Positions 27,696 to 35,680 of a stretch of 64,000 nucleotides of DNA are shown piece after piece. The notes beneath the pieces were generated by a model, which had not been told where the DNA came from, made no database searches, and saw only the letters and a list, made by a program, of their open reading frames with translations. The position numbers were made by a program, and so were the translations under genes. Numbering within the stretch: position 1 is the first letter of the stretch; every line of letters begins with the position of its first letter. This stretch comes from Mycobacterium sp. HUMS_12744610 (GTDB lineage Bacteria; Actinomycetota; Actinomycetes; Mycobacteriales; Mycobacteriaceae), in NCBI RefSeq assembly GCF_041206865.1, contig NZ_JBGEDP010000001.1:5828001-5892000 (forward strand), in the 5' to 3' direction.

Positions 27696-29429
27696 ATGAC
27701 CACCGATTCGGCATCTCCGGAGTCGACGCGTTCGACCGACGGCTTCCACCTCGTCGTCGATGCGCTCAGGGCCAACGGCGTCGACACCGTCTACGGGATC
27801 GTCGGCATCCCGATCACCGACCTGGCCCGCGTCGCGCAGGCGTCCGGGATCCGCTACATCGGCTTCCGCCAGGAGACGTCGGCCGGCAACGCCGCCGCGG
27901 CGGCCGGGTTCCTCACCCGGCGTCCGGGTGTCTGCCTGACGACGTCGGGGCCCGGTTTCCTCAACGGCCTGCCCGCGCTCGCCAACGCCACGACGAACTG
28001 CTTCCCGATGATCCAGATCTCGGGTTCCAGCAATCGCGCGCTGGTCGATCTGCAGCGCGGCGACTACCAGGATCTCGACCAGCTCAGCGCCGCAAAGCCT
28101 TTCGCGAAGGCGGCTTACCGGATCGCCCGCGTCGAGGAGATCGGCCGCGGGATCGCGCGCGCCGTACGCACCGCGGTTTCCGGCCGGCCGGGCGGGGTGT
28201 ACCTCGACATCCCCGGTGAGGTGCTTGGCCAGACGATGGACGCGGCCGCCGCGGCGCACACCGTGTGGCGGGTGGTGGACCCGGCGCCGCGCCAGCTCCC
28301 GGCACCGGACGCGGTCGAGCGCGCGCTGGACCTGCTCGCCCGGGTCCGGCGCCCGCTGATCGTGCTCGGCAAGGGTGCTGCGTACGCCCAGGCCGACGAA
28401 GCGATCCGGAACTTCGTGGAGGACACGGGCATTCCGTTCCTGCCGATGTCGATGGCCAAGGGACTGCTGCCGGACTCGCACCCGCAGTCCGCCGCGGCGG
28501 CCCGCTCGCTGGCCATCTCGCGCGCGGACACGGTGCTGCTCGTTGGCGCCCGGCTGAACTGGCTGCTGGGCCACGGCGCGGCGCCGCAGTGGTCGGCCGA
28601 TGCCGCGTTCATCCAGGTCGACATCGCAGCTTCGGAGTTCGACAGCAACCAGCCGATCGCGGCGCCACTGGCCGGCGACATCGGTTCGGTGGTGTCGGCG
28701 CTGCGCGACGGTGCGCTCGCACGCCCGATCACCGCGCCGGCGCAATGGGTCGAGGAGCTGGCCGAGCGTAAATCGCGCAACGAAGCCAAGATGCGGGAGC
28801 TCCTGTCCGAAAACCCGCACCCCATGCGATTTTACAACGCGCTGGGTGCGATTCGCTCCGTGCTGCAGGACAACCCGGACGTGTACGTGGTGAACGAGGG
28901 TGCCAACGCGCTGGACCTGGCCCGCAACGTCATCGACATGCAGACACCGCGCCGCCGGCTCGACACCGGAACCTGGGGGGTGATGGGCATCGGCATGGGC
29001 TACGCGATCGCCGCCGCGGTCGAGACGGGCAAGCCCGTGGTCGCGATCGAGGGCGACAGCGCATTCGGCTTCTCCGGCATGGAGGTCGAGACCATCTGCC
29101 GCTATCAGCTTCCGGTGACCGTGGTGATCCTCAACAACGGCGGCGTCTACCGCGGTGACGAGGCGCCGGCCGGCAGCGATCCGGCGCCCACGGTGCTCAA
29201 CGCGCGGGCGCGCCATGAGCTGATCGCAGAGGCGTTCGGCGGCAAGGGGTATCACGTCACCACGCCCGACGAACTGCGCTCGGCGCTGACCGCGGCGATC
29301 GCCGCCGGTAGCCCGTCGATCATCGACTGCGAACTCGACCCGTCGGCCGGCGTCGAAAGTGGCCACCTGGCAAGGCTGAACCCGACCAGCGCTGCCGCGC
29401 CGGCCGCCAAGCTCAGCGCCGGTGCGTGA
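27696..29429 (+). CDS. oxcA: Oxalyl-CoA decarboxylase
   Basis: 577-residue ThDP-dependent enzyme that converts oxalyl-CoA to formyl-CoA and CO2. The N-terminal Pyr domain has VDTVYGIVGIPITDLARVAQ with the cofactor Glu in FRQETSAGNAAAAAGFLTRR (about residue 60). The TGP loop is TTSGPGFLNGLPALANA. The C-terminal PP domain has the full ThDP motif GDSAFGFSGMEVETICRYQL ending VVILNNGGVY. A good ribosome site (GAGGAG) precedes the ATG. It is divergent from fadD7, which can supply oxalyl-CoA, and convergent with oxyS, overlapping its 3' end by 17 nt. Orthologue of Rv0118c. Confidence 0.94.
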   Translation: MTTDSASPESTRSTDGFHLVVDALRANGVDTVYGIVGIPITDLARVAQASGIRYIGFRQETSAGNAAAAAGFLTRRPGVCLTTSGPGFLNGLPALANATTNCFPMIQISGSSNRALVDLQRGDYQDLDQLSAAKPFAKAAYRIARVEEIGRGIARAVRTAVSGRPGGVYLDIPGEVLGQTMDAAAAAHTVWRVVDPAPRQLPAPDAVERALDLLARVRRPLIVLGKGAAYAQADEAIRNFVEDTGIPFLPMSMAKGLLPDSHPQSAAAARSLAISRADTVLLVGARLNWLLGHGAAPQWSADAAFIQVDIAASEFDSNQPIAAPLAGDIGSVVSALRDGALARPITAPAQWVEELAERKSRNEAKMRELLSENPHPMRFYNALGAIRSVLQDNPDVYVVNEGANALDLARNVIDMQTPRRRLDTGTWGVMGIGMGYAIAAAVETGKPVVAIEGDSAFGFSGMEVETICRYQLPVTVVILNNGGVYRGDEAPAGSDPAPTVLNARARHELIAEAFGGKGYHVTTPDELRSALTAAIAAGSPSIIDCELDPSAGVESGHLARLNPTSAAAPAAKLSAGA

Positions 29430-30345
29430 GGCCCAGCAGCTGGGCGTCGAAGAACTCGTCGAGTGCGAGCTCCTGGGCCGAGGCGGCCAACGCGCGCGCG
29501 ATCGGCGAGCCGGGCCCGGCGGAGTTCGTGGCGAGCACGATCTCGGCCTTCACCACCGGGTCCACCATGGCGACCGCGCGGATCTCGGCGTTCAGCGGCG
29601 AGGTCCACAGCCAGGTGTGCGGCACGATGCACGCCCAGTTGCCCGTGGTCACCTGCGCGAACAGCGAAGCCACCGAATCGGTTTCGACCTGCGGGGTGAC
29701 GGCCATCGCGTGGCCGGCGAAGGCGTCGTCGATGATCTGCCGGTCCCGCATGTCCGGGGTGAGCAGCGCCAGCGGCAACTGCGCGGCCTCCGGCCACGTC
29801 AGCGTCGTCGCACCGGAGGGCAACATGTCCGCGGGTGCTAACAGCACGTAGCGCTCCTCGTAGAGCGGGACCAGGTCGACGTCGCGCGCTTCGTCGGGCG
29901 CGGCGTGCACGATGGCGGCGTGCAGCTCGAACTCGCGCACGCGCCGGTACAGTTCGGTGGCCGCCAGCCGGGACAGCACCTGGACCTTGGCCAGCGGGTG
30001 CGCCGAGCAGAAAGCCGAGAGCAACAACGACGCGGTCGTCGAGGCGGTCGGAACGGTGCCCAGCCGAAGCGTCCCGGTGATGCCCGACCGCACGGCGTGC
30101 ACCTCGGCCTTGAAGGCGTCGTGTTCGGCGAGAATCCTTTTGGCCCACACGACCAACCGCTCGCCCTCGGGGGTCAGGCCCTCGAAGCTGTGTCCACGGT
30201 TGATCAGCGTGACGTTGAGTTCACGCTCCAGTTTGGCGATCGCCGAGGACAACGCGGGCTGCGAGACGTAGCACCTCTCGGCCGCCCTGGCGAAGTGGCG
30301 TTCCTGCGCCACCGCGACGAAGTACTCCAACTGACGGAAGAGCAC
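29413..30345 (-). CDS. oxyS: LysR-type regulator OxyS
   Basis: 310-residue LysR-type regulator from GTG 30345 (AGGAGGTG upstream). The N-terminal wHTH is LFRQLEYFVAVAQERHFARA, then CYVSQPALSSAIAKLERELN. The C-terminal periplasmic-binding-like effector domain begins about residue 92 (GTLRLGTVPTASTTASLLLS). This matches Rv0117, reported as an oxidative-stress regulator affecting katG. It is convergent with oxcA with a 17-nt overlap and divergent from ldtA. The palindrome in front of oxcA is a candidate target. Confidence 0.9.
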   Translation of the reverse strand: MLFRQLEYFVAVAQERHFARAAERCYVSQPALSSAIAKLERELNVTLINRGHSFEGLTPEGERLVVWAKRILAEHDAFKAEVHAVRSGITGTLRLGTVPTASTTASLLLSAFCSAHPLAKVQVLSRLAATELYRRVREFELHAAIVHAAPDEARDVDLVPLYEERYVLLAPADMLPSGATTLTWPEAAQLPLALLTPDMRDRQIIDDAFAGHAMAVTPQVETDSVASLFAQVTTGNWACIVPHTWLWTSPLNAEIRAVAMVDPVVKAEIVLATNSAGPGSPIARALAASAQELALDEFFDAQLLGLTHRR

Positions 30346-30585
30346 CCGCACCTCCTGGCCTCCGGGCAACGCTTCGCCGAGGCTAACGCGTCGCCCGCGC
30401 GTCGGCTAATCCCGCGGCGCCCCGGCAAACCCGTGCACCGCTCGGTGACGAAATCGCGCCCGAGGGGGGACCGGATCGTGATCCGCACACCGCAGTAATG
30501 CGTCATCGTTTGCTGAAACCGGCATCGGGTAGTCAACAACTAGAATGTCGTTGTGTTGGTCGCACCATCTCGGAGGGCGGACGCT

Positions 30586-31353
30586 ATGCGTCGAGGGGTT
30601 CGTTATCTATTTGTTATGGTGGCGATCACAACGACGATCACAACGACCGGTCTGGTGGGCTCCGCGCCGCGCAGCGTGGCCGCGGTTCCGGCGCCCGAAC
30701 CGGCTCCCGGGGTCGCCTCGATTTTGCCCGCCGACGGGGCGGTGGTGGGGGTGGCGCATCCCGTGGTGGTGACGTTCGCCGCGCCGGTTTCCGACCGTGC
30801 CGCCGCCCAGCGGTCCATCCACGTGTCGTCGGCGAGTACCGTGCCCGGCCACTTCGAGTGGCCCCGCGACAACGTCGTGCAGTGGGCGCCGGACCGGTAC
30901 TGGCCCGCCCACAGCCACGTCTCGGTGGGGGTGCAGGCGCTGACGACGGGCTTCGACGTCGGTGACGCGGTGGTCGGCGTCGCGAGCATCTCCGCGCACA
31001 CCTTCACCGTCAGCAGGAACGGCGAGGTGCTGCGCACCATGCCGGCGTCCATGGGCAAGCCCACCCGGCCCACGCCGATCGGGCATTTCACCGCCCTGGA
31101 AAAGCAGCGCAGCGTGGTGATGGACTCGCGCACCATCGGCATCCCGCTCAGCTCCCCCGAGGGCTACAAGATCACTGCCTACTACGCGGTCCGGGTCACC
31201 TGGAGCGGCGTCTACGTGCACTCGGCGCCGTGGTCGGTCGACTCGCAGGGCTACGCCAACGTCAGCCATGGCTGCATCAACCTCAGCCCCGACAACGCCG
31301 CCTGGTATTTCAACACCGTCAACGTCGGCGATCCGATCACCGTCGTGGCCTGA
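30586..31353 (+). CDS. ldtA: L,D-transpeptidase LdtA
   Basis: 255-residue periplasmic L,D-transpeptidase that forms 3-3 (mDAP-mDAP) crosslinks in peptidoglycan. The signal peptide YLFVMVAITTTITTTGLVGS is followed by an Ig-like bacterial domain (about residues 45-140). The YkuD catalytic domain carries GKPTRPTPIGHFTALEKQ, VYVHSAPWSVDSQGYANVSH and the active-site Cys in SHGCINLSPDNAAWYF. ATG 30586 has GGAGGG upstream. TAGAAT at 30541 could be a -10 box, flanked by the repeat ACAAC-n9-GTTGT (30536-30554). Orthologue of Rv0116c. Confidence 0.93.
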   Translation: MRRGVRYLFVMVAITTTITTTGLVGSAPRSVAAVPAPEPAPGVASILPADGAVVGVAHPVVVTFAAPVSDRAAAQRSIHVSSASTVPGHFEWPRDNVVQWAPDRYWPAHSHVSVGVQALTTGFDVGDAVVGVASISAHTFTVSRNGEVLRTMPASMGKPTRPTPIGHFTALEKQRSVVMDSRTIGIPLSSPEGYKITAYYAVRVTWSGVYVHSAPWSVDSQGYANVSHGCINLSPDNAAWYFNTVNVGDPITVVA

Positions 31354-31473
31354 CGCCGGCGTGGTCCCGGGTCGGGGCGGGGCCGGCCGAGGTAGGCGGT
31401 GGGTCCCGGCAAACTCAGCCCGCCAATGCCGTTGGGGCCGAAGTCCGTCCGCGCCCGTCGCCGAGCCGCCCGG

Positions 31474-32112
31474 TCAACCGGGCAGCTGGTCCTTGATCCC
31501 GGCGTCCTGCTTGCGGCCGATGTCGATCACGGCGTCCCGATCCATCGGCGCATCCGGAGGGCTGTCGAATTCCATGTTGACCAGCGCGTTGCCCTCGGTG
31601 AACAGCAGCACGGTGACCGCTTTGGCGTTGTCGGGCGCGGTGCCCGAGGCGCCGGAGATCATGGCCCCGTTGGAGCCGACGTCGACCGGCTGCCACGTGC
31701 CGCTGACCTTGCCCGCGTAGTTTTTCTTGGTGTTCTCGACACCGGCCGCCGCCGCCGCGGGGTCCGCGAGGATCAAGATGAAGTCCCCGACCCGCCTGCT
31801 GTTGTCGGCGTTGACGAACAACTGCGCAACGCCGAGGCCGTTGTCCGGGTTCAGCACGGGAGGTTGGGGAGCGCTGAAATCGGGCCCGATGTCGGCCGGC
31901 TTGATGAGCAGCACGCTGTAATCCGTTTGCTGTCCCGGCGGCGGGCTCGTCACCGTGCCCGGCGCGGCCGACGAGGTCGGCGCGGCCGATGACGTCGTCG
32001 TGCTCGACGAGGTCGGCGCCGAAGGGGTCTGGTGGTTTCCGCACCCGGCGGCCGCCGCGCCCACCACGAGCGCGAGCGCGCAGCCGGTGGCGGCTTTGCG
32101 GGCGGTCTGCAT
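31474..32112 (-). CDS. Secreted lipoprotein, hypothetical
   Basis: 212-residue lipoprotein. The signal sequence ATGCALALVVGAAAAGC ends in a lipobox with Cys at about residue 24. A Ser/Thr/Pro linker follows (TPSAPTSSSTTTSSAAPTSS). The folded part (VLLIKPADIGPDFSAPQPPV, VGDFILILADPAAAAAGVEN, GASGTAPDNAKAVTVLLFTE) resembles LpqN/LppA-style mycobacterial lipoproteins without a firm family match. Lipid-anchored in the cell envelope; function unknown. It is convergent with ldtA and divergent from the oxidoreductase. Confidence 0.75.
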   Translation of the reverse strand: MQTARKAATGCALALVVGAAAAGCGNHQTPSAPTSSSTTTSSAAPTSSAAPGTVTSPPPGQQTDYSVLLIKPADIGPDFSAPQPPVLNPDNGLGVAQLFVNADNSRRVGDFILILADPAAAAAGVENTKKNYAGKVSGTWQPVDVGSNGAMISGASGTAPDNAKAVTVLLFTEGNALVNMEFDSPPDAPMDRDAVIDIGRKQDAGIKDQLPG

Positions 32113-32280
32113 GGCGTTCCTTCCCCGTCGAGAAACCCCTGTCGATGCGGCGCCTGACGCTGCAGCGAAACGCCGGCGCGAACAGGCCAGCTTATGAACA
32201 TACGCGGCATGCCCGGCGGTGGGTACCGGATCACGACCTATGCTGGCGCCAAAGGCCGGTTTCGCCGGGAAGGGGGCGCG

Positions 32281-33213
32281 ATGGCGCGCGCGGTGCGGTT
32301 CGACCGTTACGGGGGCCGCGACGTCCTGTACGTGGCGGACATCGACATGCCGTCGCCGGGGCCGGGCGAGGTGGTGGTCGAAGTCCGCGCCGCCGGGATC
32401 AATCCCGGCGAGGCCGGAATCCGCACCGGGGCGATGCACGAGATGTTCCCCGCGACGTTCCCGTCGGGCCAGGGCAGCGACCTCGCCGGCGTGGTGACTG
32501 CGCTGGGACCCGGAGTGACCGAATTCGCCGTCGGCGACGAGGTGCTGGGCTTCAGCCTGCGCCGGTCCAGTCACGCCACCCACACCGCGGTGCCGGTGCA
32601 TCAACTGATCCACAAGCCGGCCGAACTAGCTTGGGAGGTGGCGGGTTCGCTGTATGTCGCCGGTGTCACCGCGTACGCGGCCGTCCGCGCGGTCGCGCCG
32701 CGGCCGGGGGAGACGGTCGCCGTGTCGGCGGCCGCCGGCGGGGTCGGCAGCCTGGTCGTGCAACTGCTGGGCCTGCGGAAGGCCGTCGTGCTCGGCATCG
32801 CGGGGCCCGGGAACGCGGGATGGCTGCGCGACCACGGCGTCATCCCGGTCGCCTACGGCGACGGCCTGGCGGAGCGGCTGCGGGCGGCGGCACCGGACGG
32901 AATCGACGCGTTCATCGACCTGTTCGGCCCGGACTACCTCGACCTGGCGGTGGACCTCGGTGTGGCACCGGAGCGCATCGAGACCATCATCTCGTTCCAG
33001 AAGGCCGCCGAGATCGGCGCCCGGACCGAGGGCAGCATGGACGCCTCCACACCGGAGGTGCTCGCCGAGATGGCCGGCCTGATCACCGCCGGCGCCATCG
33101 ACTTCGAGATCGCCGCCACCTATCCGCTGGACCGGGTCGCGGACGCCTACGCAGAACTCGAGAGGCGGCACACCCGCGGCAAAATCGTTCTGCTGCCCGG
33201 TGGCTCACAGTGA
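32281..33213 (+). CDS. Zinc-free quinone oxidoreductase-like MDR protein
   Basis: 310-residue medium-chain dehydrogenase/reductase of the quinone reductase subgroup. GroES-like domain: VVVEVRAAGINPGEAGIRTG, FPSGQGSDLAGVVTALGPGV. Nucleotide domain: GETVAVSAAAGGVGSLVVQL (AAxGGVG, NADPH-type). No structural-zinc cysteines are present. It reduces quinones or enones with NADPH. GGGAAGGGGG precedes ATG 32281. The end overlaps the convergent Nramp-like gene by 9 nt. Substrate unknown. Confidence 0.85.
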   Translation: MARAVRFDRYGGRDVLYVADIDMPSPGPGEVVVEVRAAGINPGEAGIRTGAMHEMFPATFPSGQGSDLAGVVTALGPGVTEFAVGDEVLGFSLRRSSHATHTAVPVHQLIHKPAELAWEVAGSLYVAGVTAYAAVRAVAPRPGETVAVSAAAGGVGSLVVQLLGLRKAVVLGIAGPGNAGWLRDHGVIPVAYGDGLAERLRAAAPDGIDAFIDLFGPDYLDLAVDLGVAPERIETIISFQKAAEIGARTEGSMDASTPEVLAEMAGLITAGAIDFEIAATYPLDRVADAYAELERRHTRGKIVLLPGGSQ

Positions 33214-34941
33214 CGCGGCGGGCGCGACGATGCCGGCCTGCACGACCTTGACGATCACCAGCACGACGGCCACCACCAGGTAGGCACGCAGGGTGAACAG
33301 CCCCATCCGCCGGACCGGCGACATGGTGGGCCGGTCCAGCGCGGCCAATTCGGGTGTCTGCCAGTTCATCCGGTCCTGCCGGAGCACCGCGCGGCGTTCG
33401 GCACGCGAGAGCAGCGGGGTGCCGTCGAGCTGGTCGACCTGCTCGGGGTCCAGGCCACCGCCGAGGGCCCGCACGACGGCTTCGGCCTGGCGCCGGGCGG
33501 TGTACCGCCGGCCGGCGACGATCCCGGCGGCTCCGACGGCGACGCCCAGCACCGCGCCGCCCGCGAGGCCGGCCTCGATCGTGGTGGTGGACAAGCCCGG
33601 GAAGAAGGTCGTCGCCGTCAGGGCCAGCGACAGCAGCACGAGCGACCACACGATGGCCCACGCGATGATGTTCTGCCGCACCGTGTTCACCCACGGACCC
33701 AGCACCGCGCGGTCGTTGCACAGCAGGACCAAGAACACCGTGGCCGAGGGCAGCAGGACGCCGGCGAGCGCCTGCACGCCCTGGGTCACCAGGCCGAGCA
33801 CGTGATCGGGGCTGAACGCCACCGCCGCCGACACGGCGAGCAGCAGCGCGTAGCCGCCATAGAACAGGGGCGCCTCACTGACCCTCCAGTGCAGTGAGTG
33901 CCGCCGTCCCATCGCGTCGCCCACGGCGTAGGTGGTGGCCAACCCGATGGCGTTCGCGCCGATCAGCGACGCGTCGAGCAGGATGATCGCGAACAGCACC
34001 CCCACCGTGCCGCCGAGGTGGCGGGACAGGCCCGCGGCGACGGCTCCCGCGTCGGTGAACTCGCCCGTGCCGGCCAACCCGAACGCGGTCACCGCCATCA
34101 ACGCGGTGGCGCCGAGCATGACCACGACGATCCCGATGACCAGATCGGCGCGCGCGTAAGGAATCCAGCGTGCCGTGATGCGCTTGTCCACCACATTGGA
34201 CTGCTGGAAGAAGAGCTGCCACGGCGCCACCGTCGTGCCCACGATCGCGATGGTCAGCAACAGCACGGTGGAGTTCAGGCCACCCGGGAACCGCGGCACC
34301 AGCCCCCCGGCGGTCCCCGCCAGGGTGGGATGCACCAGCAGCACCATCGGAACGATCAGCACGTTCACCGCGATCAGCCCGAACATCAGCGCCTCCCACC
34401 GCCGGAACGAGCCACCGGCCACCACGGCGAACAACAGCACGGCGGCGGCGGGGATCGCGACGATTTTGGGGCAGCCCAGGTAGCCCAGGGCCAGGGCCAC
34501 CCCGATGAACTCGGTGACGATCGTCAAAGCGTTGAGAATCAACAGGTCCCCAACGCTGAACGCACCCCAGAACTTGCCGAACCGCTCGAATATCAGCCGC
34601 GCGTGCCCCACCCGGGTGACCGCGCCGAGCCGCAGCACCATCTCCTGGTTGACGTAGAGCACCGGGATCAGGAACACCAGCGTCCACAACAGGGCCATAC
34701 CGTAGTTCTGACCGGCCTGTGCGTAGGTCGCGACGCCGCCGGCGTCGTTGTCGCCCACCATGACGATCAGCCCCGGTCCGGTGATGACCATCAGGGTGCG
34801 CAGGCGCCGCCAGCGGCTGCCGGTGCCGTCGTGGCGGATCCGGCCGAACGCGCCGACGATGTCGCCGGCGTGCGCGGAGTCCAGCACGGCCTGCCCGGCC
34901 GCGTCGGGCAGGCCGTGCTGCTGCGTGGAAAGTGAAGTCAT
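33205..34941 (-). CDS. Nramp-family transporter with non-canonical metal site, probable Mg2+ transporter
   Basis: 578-residue Nramp-fold protein with about 11 hydrophobic segments. The helix 1 metal motif that is DPGN in Mn/Fe transporters reads VMVGDNDAGGVATYAQAG: Asp kept, Asn replaced by Gly. The helix 6 motif usually containing MPH reads VGTTVAPWQLFFQQSNVV, so the metal-binding Met and His are Ala and Trp. Loss of the Met is known to relax selection against hard ions such as Mg2+, and Nramp-related Mg2+ transporters exist. A C-terminal extension with a soluble segment (about residues 470-540, ending DRPTMSPVRRMGLFTLRAYL) is unusual. An M-box Mg2+ riboswitch lies upstream on the same strand, with two tiny ORFs between. 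Mg2+ transport is an inference from both. Confidence 0.82.
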   Translation of the reverse strand: MTSLSTQQHGLPDAAGQAVLDSAHAGDIVGAFGRIRHDGTGSRWRRLRTLMVITGPGLIVMVGDNDAGGVATYAQAGQNYGMALLWTLVFLIPVLYVNQEMVLRLGAVTRVGHARLIFERFGKFWGAFSVGDLLILNALTIVTEFIGVALALGYLGCPKIVAIPAAAVLLFAVVAGGSFRRWEALMFGLIAVNVLIVPMVLLVHPTLAGTAGGLVPRFPGGLNSTVLLLTIAIVGTTVAPWQLFFQQSNVVDKRITARWIPYARADLVIGIVVVMLGATALMAVTAFGLAGTGEFTDAGAVAAGLSRHLGGTVGVLFAIILLDASLIGANAIGLATTYAVGDAMGRRHSLHWRVSEAPLFYGGYALLLAVSAAVAFSPDHVLGLVTQGVQALAGVLLPSATVFLVLLCNDRAVLGPWVNTVRQNIIAWAIVWSLVLLSLALTATTFFPGLSTTTIEAGLAGGAVLGVAVGAAGIVAGRRYTARRQAEAVVRALGGGLDPEQVDQLDGTPLLSRAERRAVLRQDRMNWQTPELAALDRPTMSPVRRMGLFTLRAYLVVAVVLVIVKVVQAGIVAPAASL

Positions 34942-35027
34942 CGAATTCTCACTGTCTGTGCGAGAGTCGAGCCCAAAGGCGTAGGGCGACTCAGACCGTC
35001 GATATGACAGGACGGGGCGCGGACCGA

Positions 35028-35177
35028 TCAGCGCCGGTGGTGCACACCGCCCGGCGACCGCGTGCCGGGAGCGGCCAGCACGCCGATCGGCATCCGCGAC
35101 ACGTAGCGGTCCGCCCACTCCTGGGGGGTCGGGCGGTGCCGTGCGCACCAATTAGTCAGTACCGCAACAAAAGCCAT
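35028..35177 (-). CDS. 49-residue small protein between the M-box and the transporter
   Basis: The ORF from ATG 35177 with AGGAG 8 nt upstream encodes MAFVAVLTNWCARHRPTPQE followed by WADRYVSRMPIGVLAAPGTR and a short Arg/His-rich end. No signal or full membrane helix is seen. It sits 86 nt before the Nramp-like gene and downstream of the M-box. Mycobacterial M-boxes are reported upstream of small ORFs such as Rv1535; I cannot confirm relatedness. It could be a transporter-associated micropeptide. Confidence 0.6.
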   Translation of the reverse strand: MAFVAVLTNWCARHRPTPQEWADRYVSRMPIGVLAAPGTRSPGGVHHRR

Positions 35178-35240
35178 GGTGTTCTCCTGGTGGAGGCCCG
35201 ATCGGCTCACGACGTGCAGCGCGTCAGACGCGCCCGGCGA

Positions 35241-35324
35241 TCAGCCGGCGCAGTGATGGCCGGAACCGGATTGGGACGAGACGGAATACGGATAGGGACT
35301 ATCGCCTGGACTGGTTCTGCTCAT
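35241..35324 (-). CDS. 27-codon leader ORF after the M-box
   Basis: A short ORF at ATG 35324 is preceded by a strong GAGGAGGTGAG ribosome site. It encodes MSRTSPGDSPYPYSVSSQSG and a short SGHHCAG end, and stops at 35241. It is rich in Ser, Pro and Tyr. Proline- and acid-rich leader peptides are known in other Mg2+-regulated transcripts (mgtL type), so a translation-coupled attenuation role is conceivable. Coding potential rests on the ribosome site alone. Confidence 0.4.
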   Translation of the reverse strand: MSRTSPGDSPYPYSVSSQSGSGHHCAG

Positions 35325-35400
35325 CTCGCCCTCACCTCCTCACGGCCGGGACACACGGGGGTGTCATCATATCCACCTGAACGGGAGAGGCACTTAGGAC

Positions 35401-35414
35401 GGCGGCACACCGCC
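35401..35414 (-). terminator. GC hairpin downstream of the M-box
   Basis: GGCGG (35401-35405) and CCGCC (35410-35414) form a compact hairpin with a 4-nt loop just 3' of the M-box on the minus strand. It could be the expression platform (terminator or anti-terminator partner). No U-tract follows. Confidence 0.4.
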
Positions 35415-35423
35415 GACGGCACC

Positions 35424-35608
35424 CCTCTCGTCGGAGCTTCGGCACTGCACGGCGTATCCGGAGTTCAGCCGATGTCGCGATCCGCTTCGTCCGGAAGCCA
35501 CTTGGGCTCAACCCTTGGGTCCGGGAAGAGCTGTCCTGACCCGGGGCGTCTCTCGACGTTCGGGGTCAGTGGCCTGTATCCGTGCAGACGCCTCACCTAC
35601 CGAGGTGC
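35424..35608 (-). promoter_or_regulatory. M-box (ykoK) Mg2+ riboswitch
   Basis: On the minus strand the conserved 5' block GGTAGGTGAGGC (35601-35590) is followed by GCACGGATACAGGCCACTG, then GAGACGCC and GGGTCAGGACAGC. The 3' block GCAGTGCCGAAGCTC (35448-35434) comes next, and terminal pairing with CCGACGAG closes it. This order and spacing match the M-box consensus (GUUAGGUGAGGCUCC ... ACGCC ... GGGUCAACAG ... ACAGUGCUAAAGCUC in B. subtilis). M-boxes bind several Mg2+ ions and shut off Mg2+ transporter genes. The downstream genes are a 27-codon ORF, a 49-residue ORF and the Nramp-like transporter. The promoter should lie in 35609-35680. Confidence 0.88.
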
Positions 35609-35680
35609 TTGCCGGTCCATGCTCGCACCGCCACCCGCCGCCCGTCAAACGCCGCGCCGCGGAGGCCTACCCTCGAGTCC

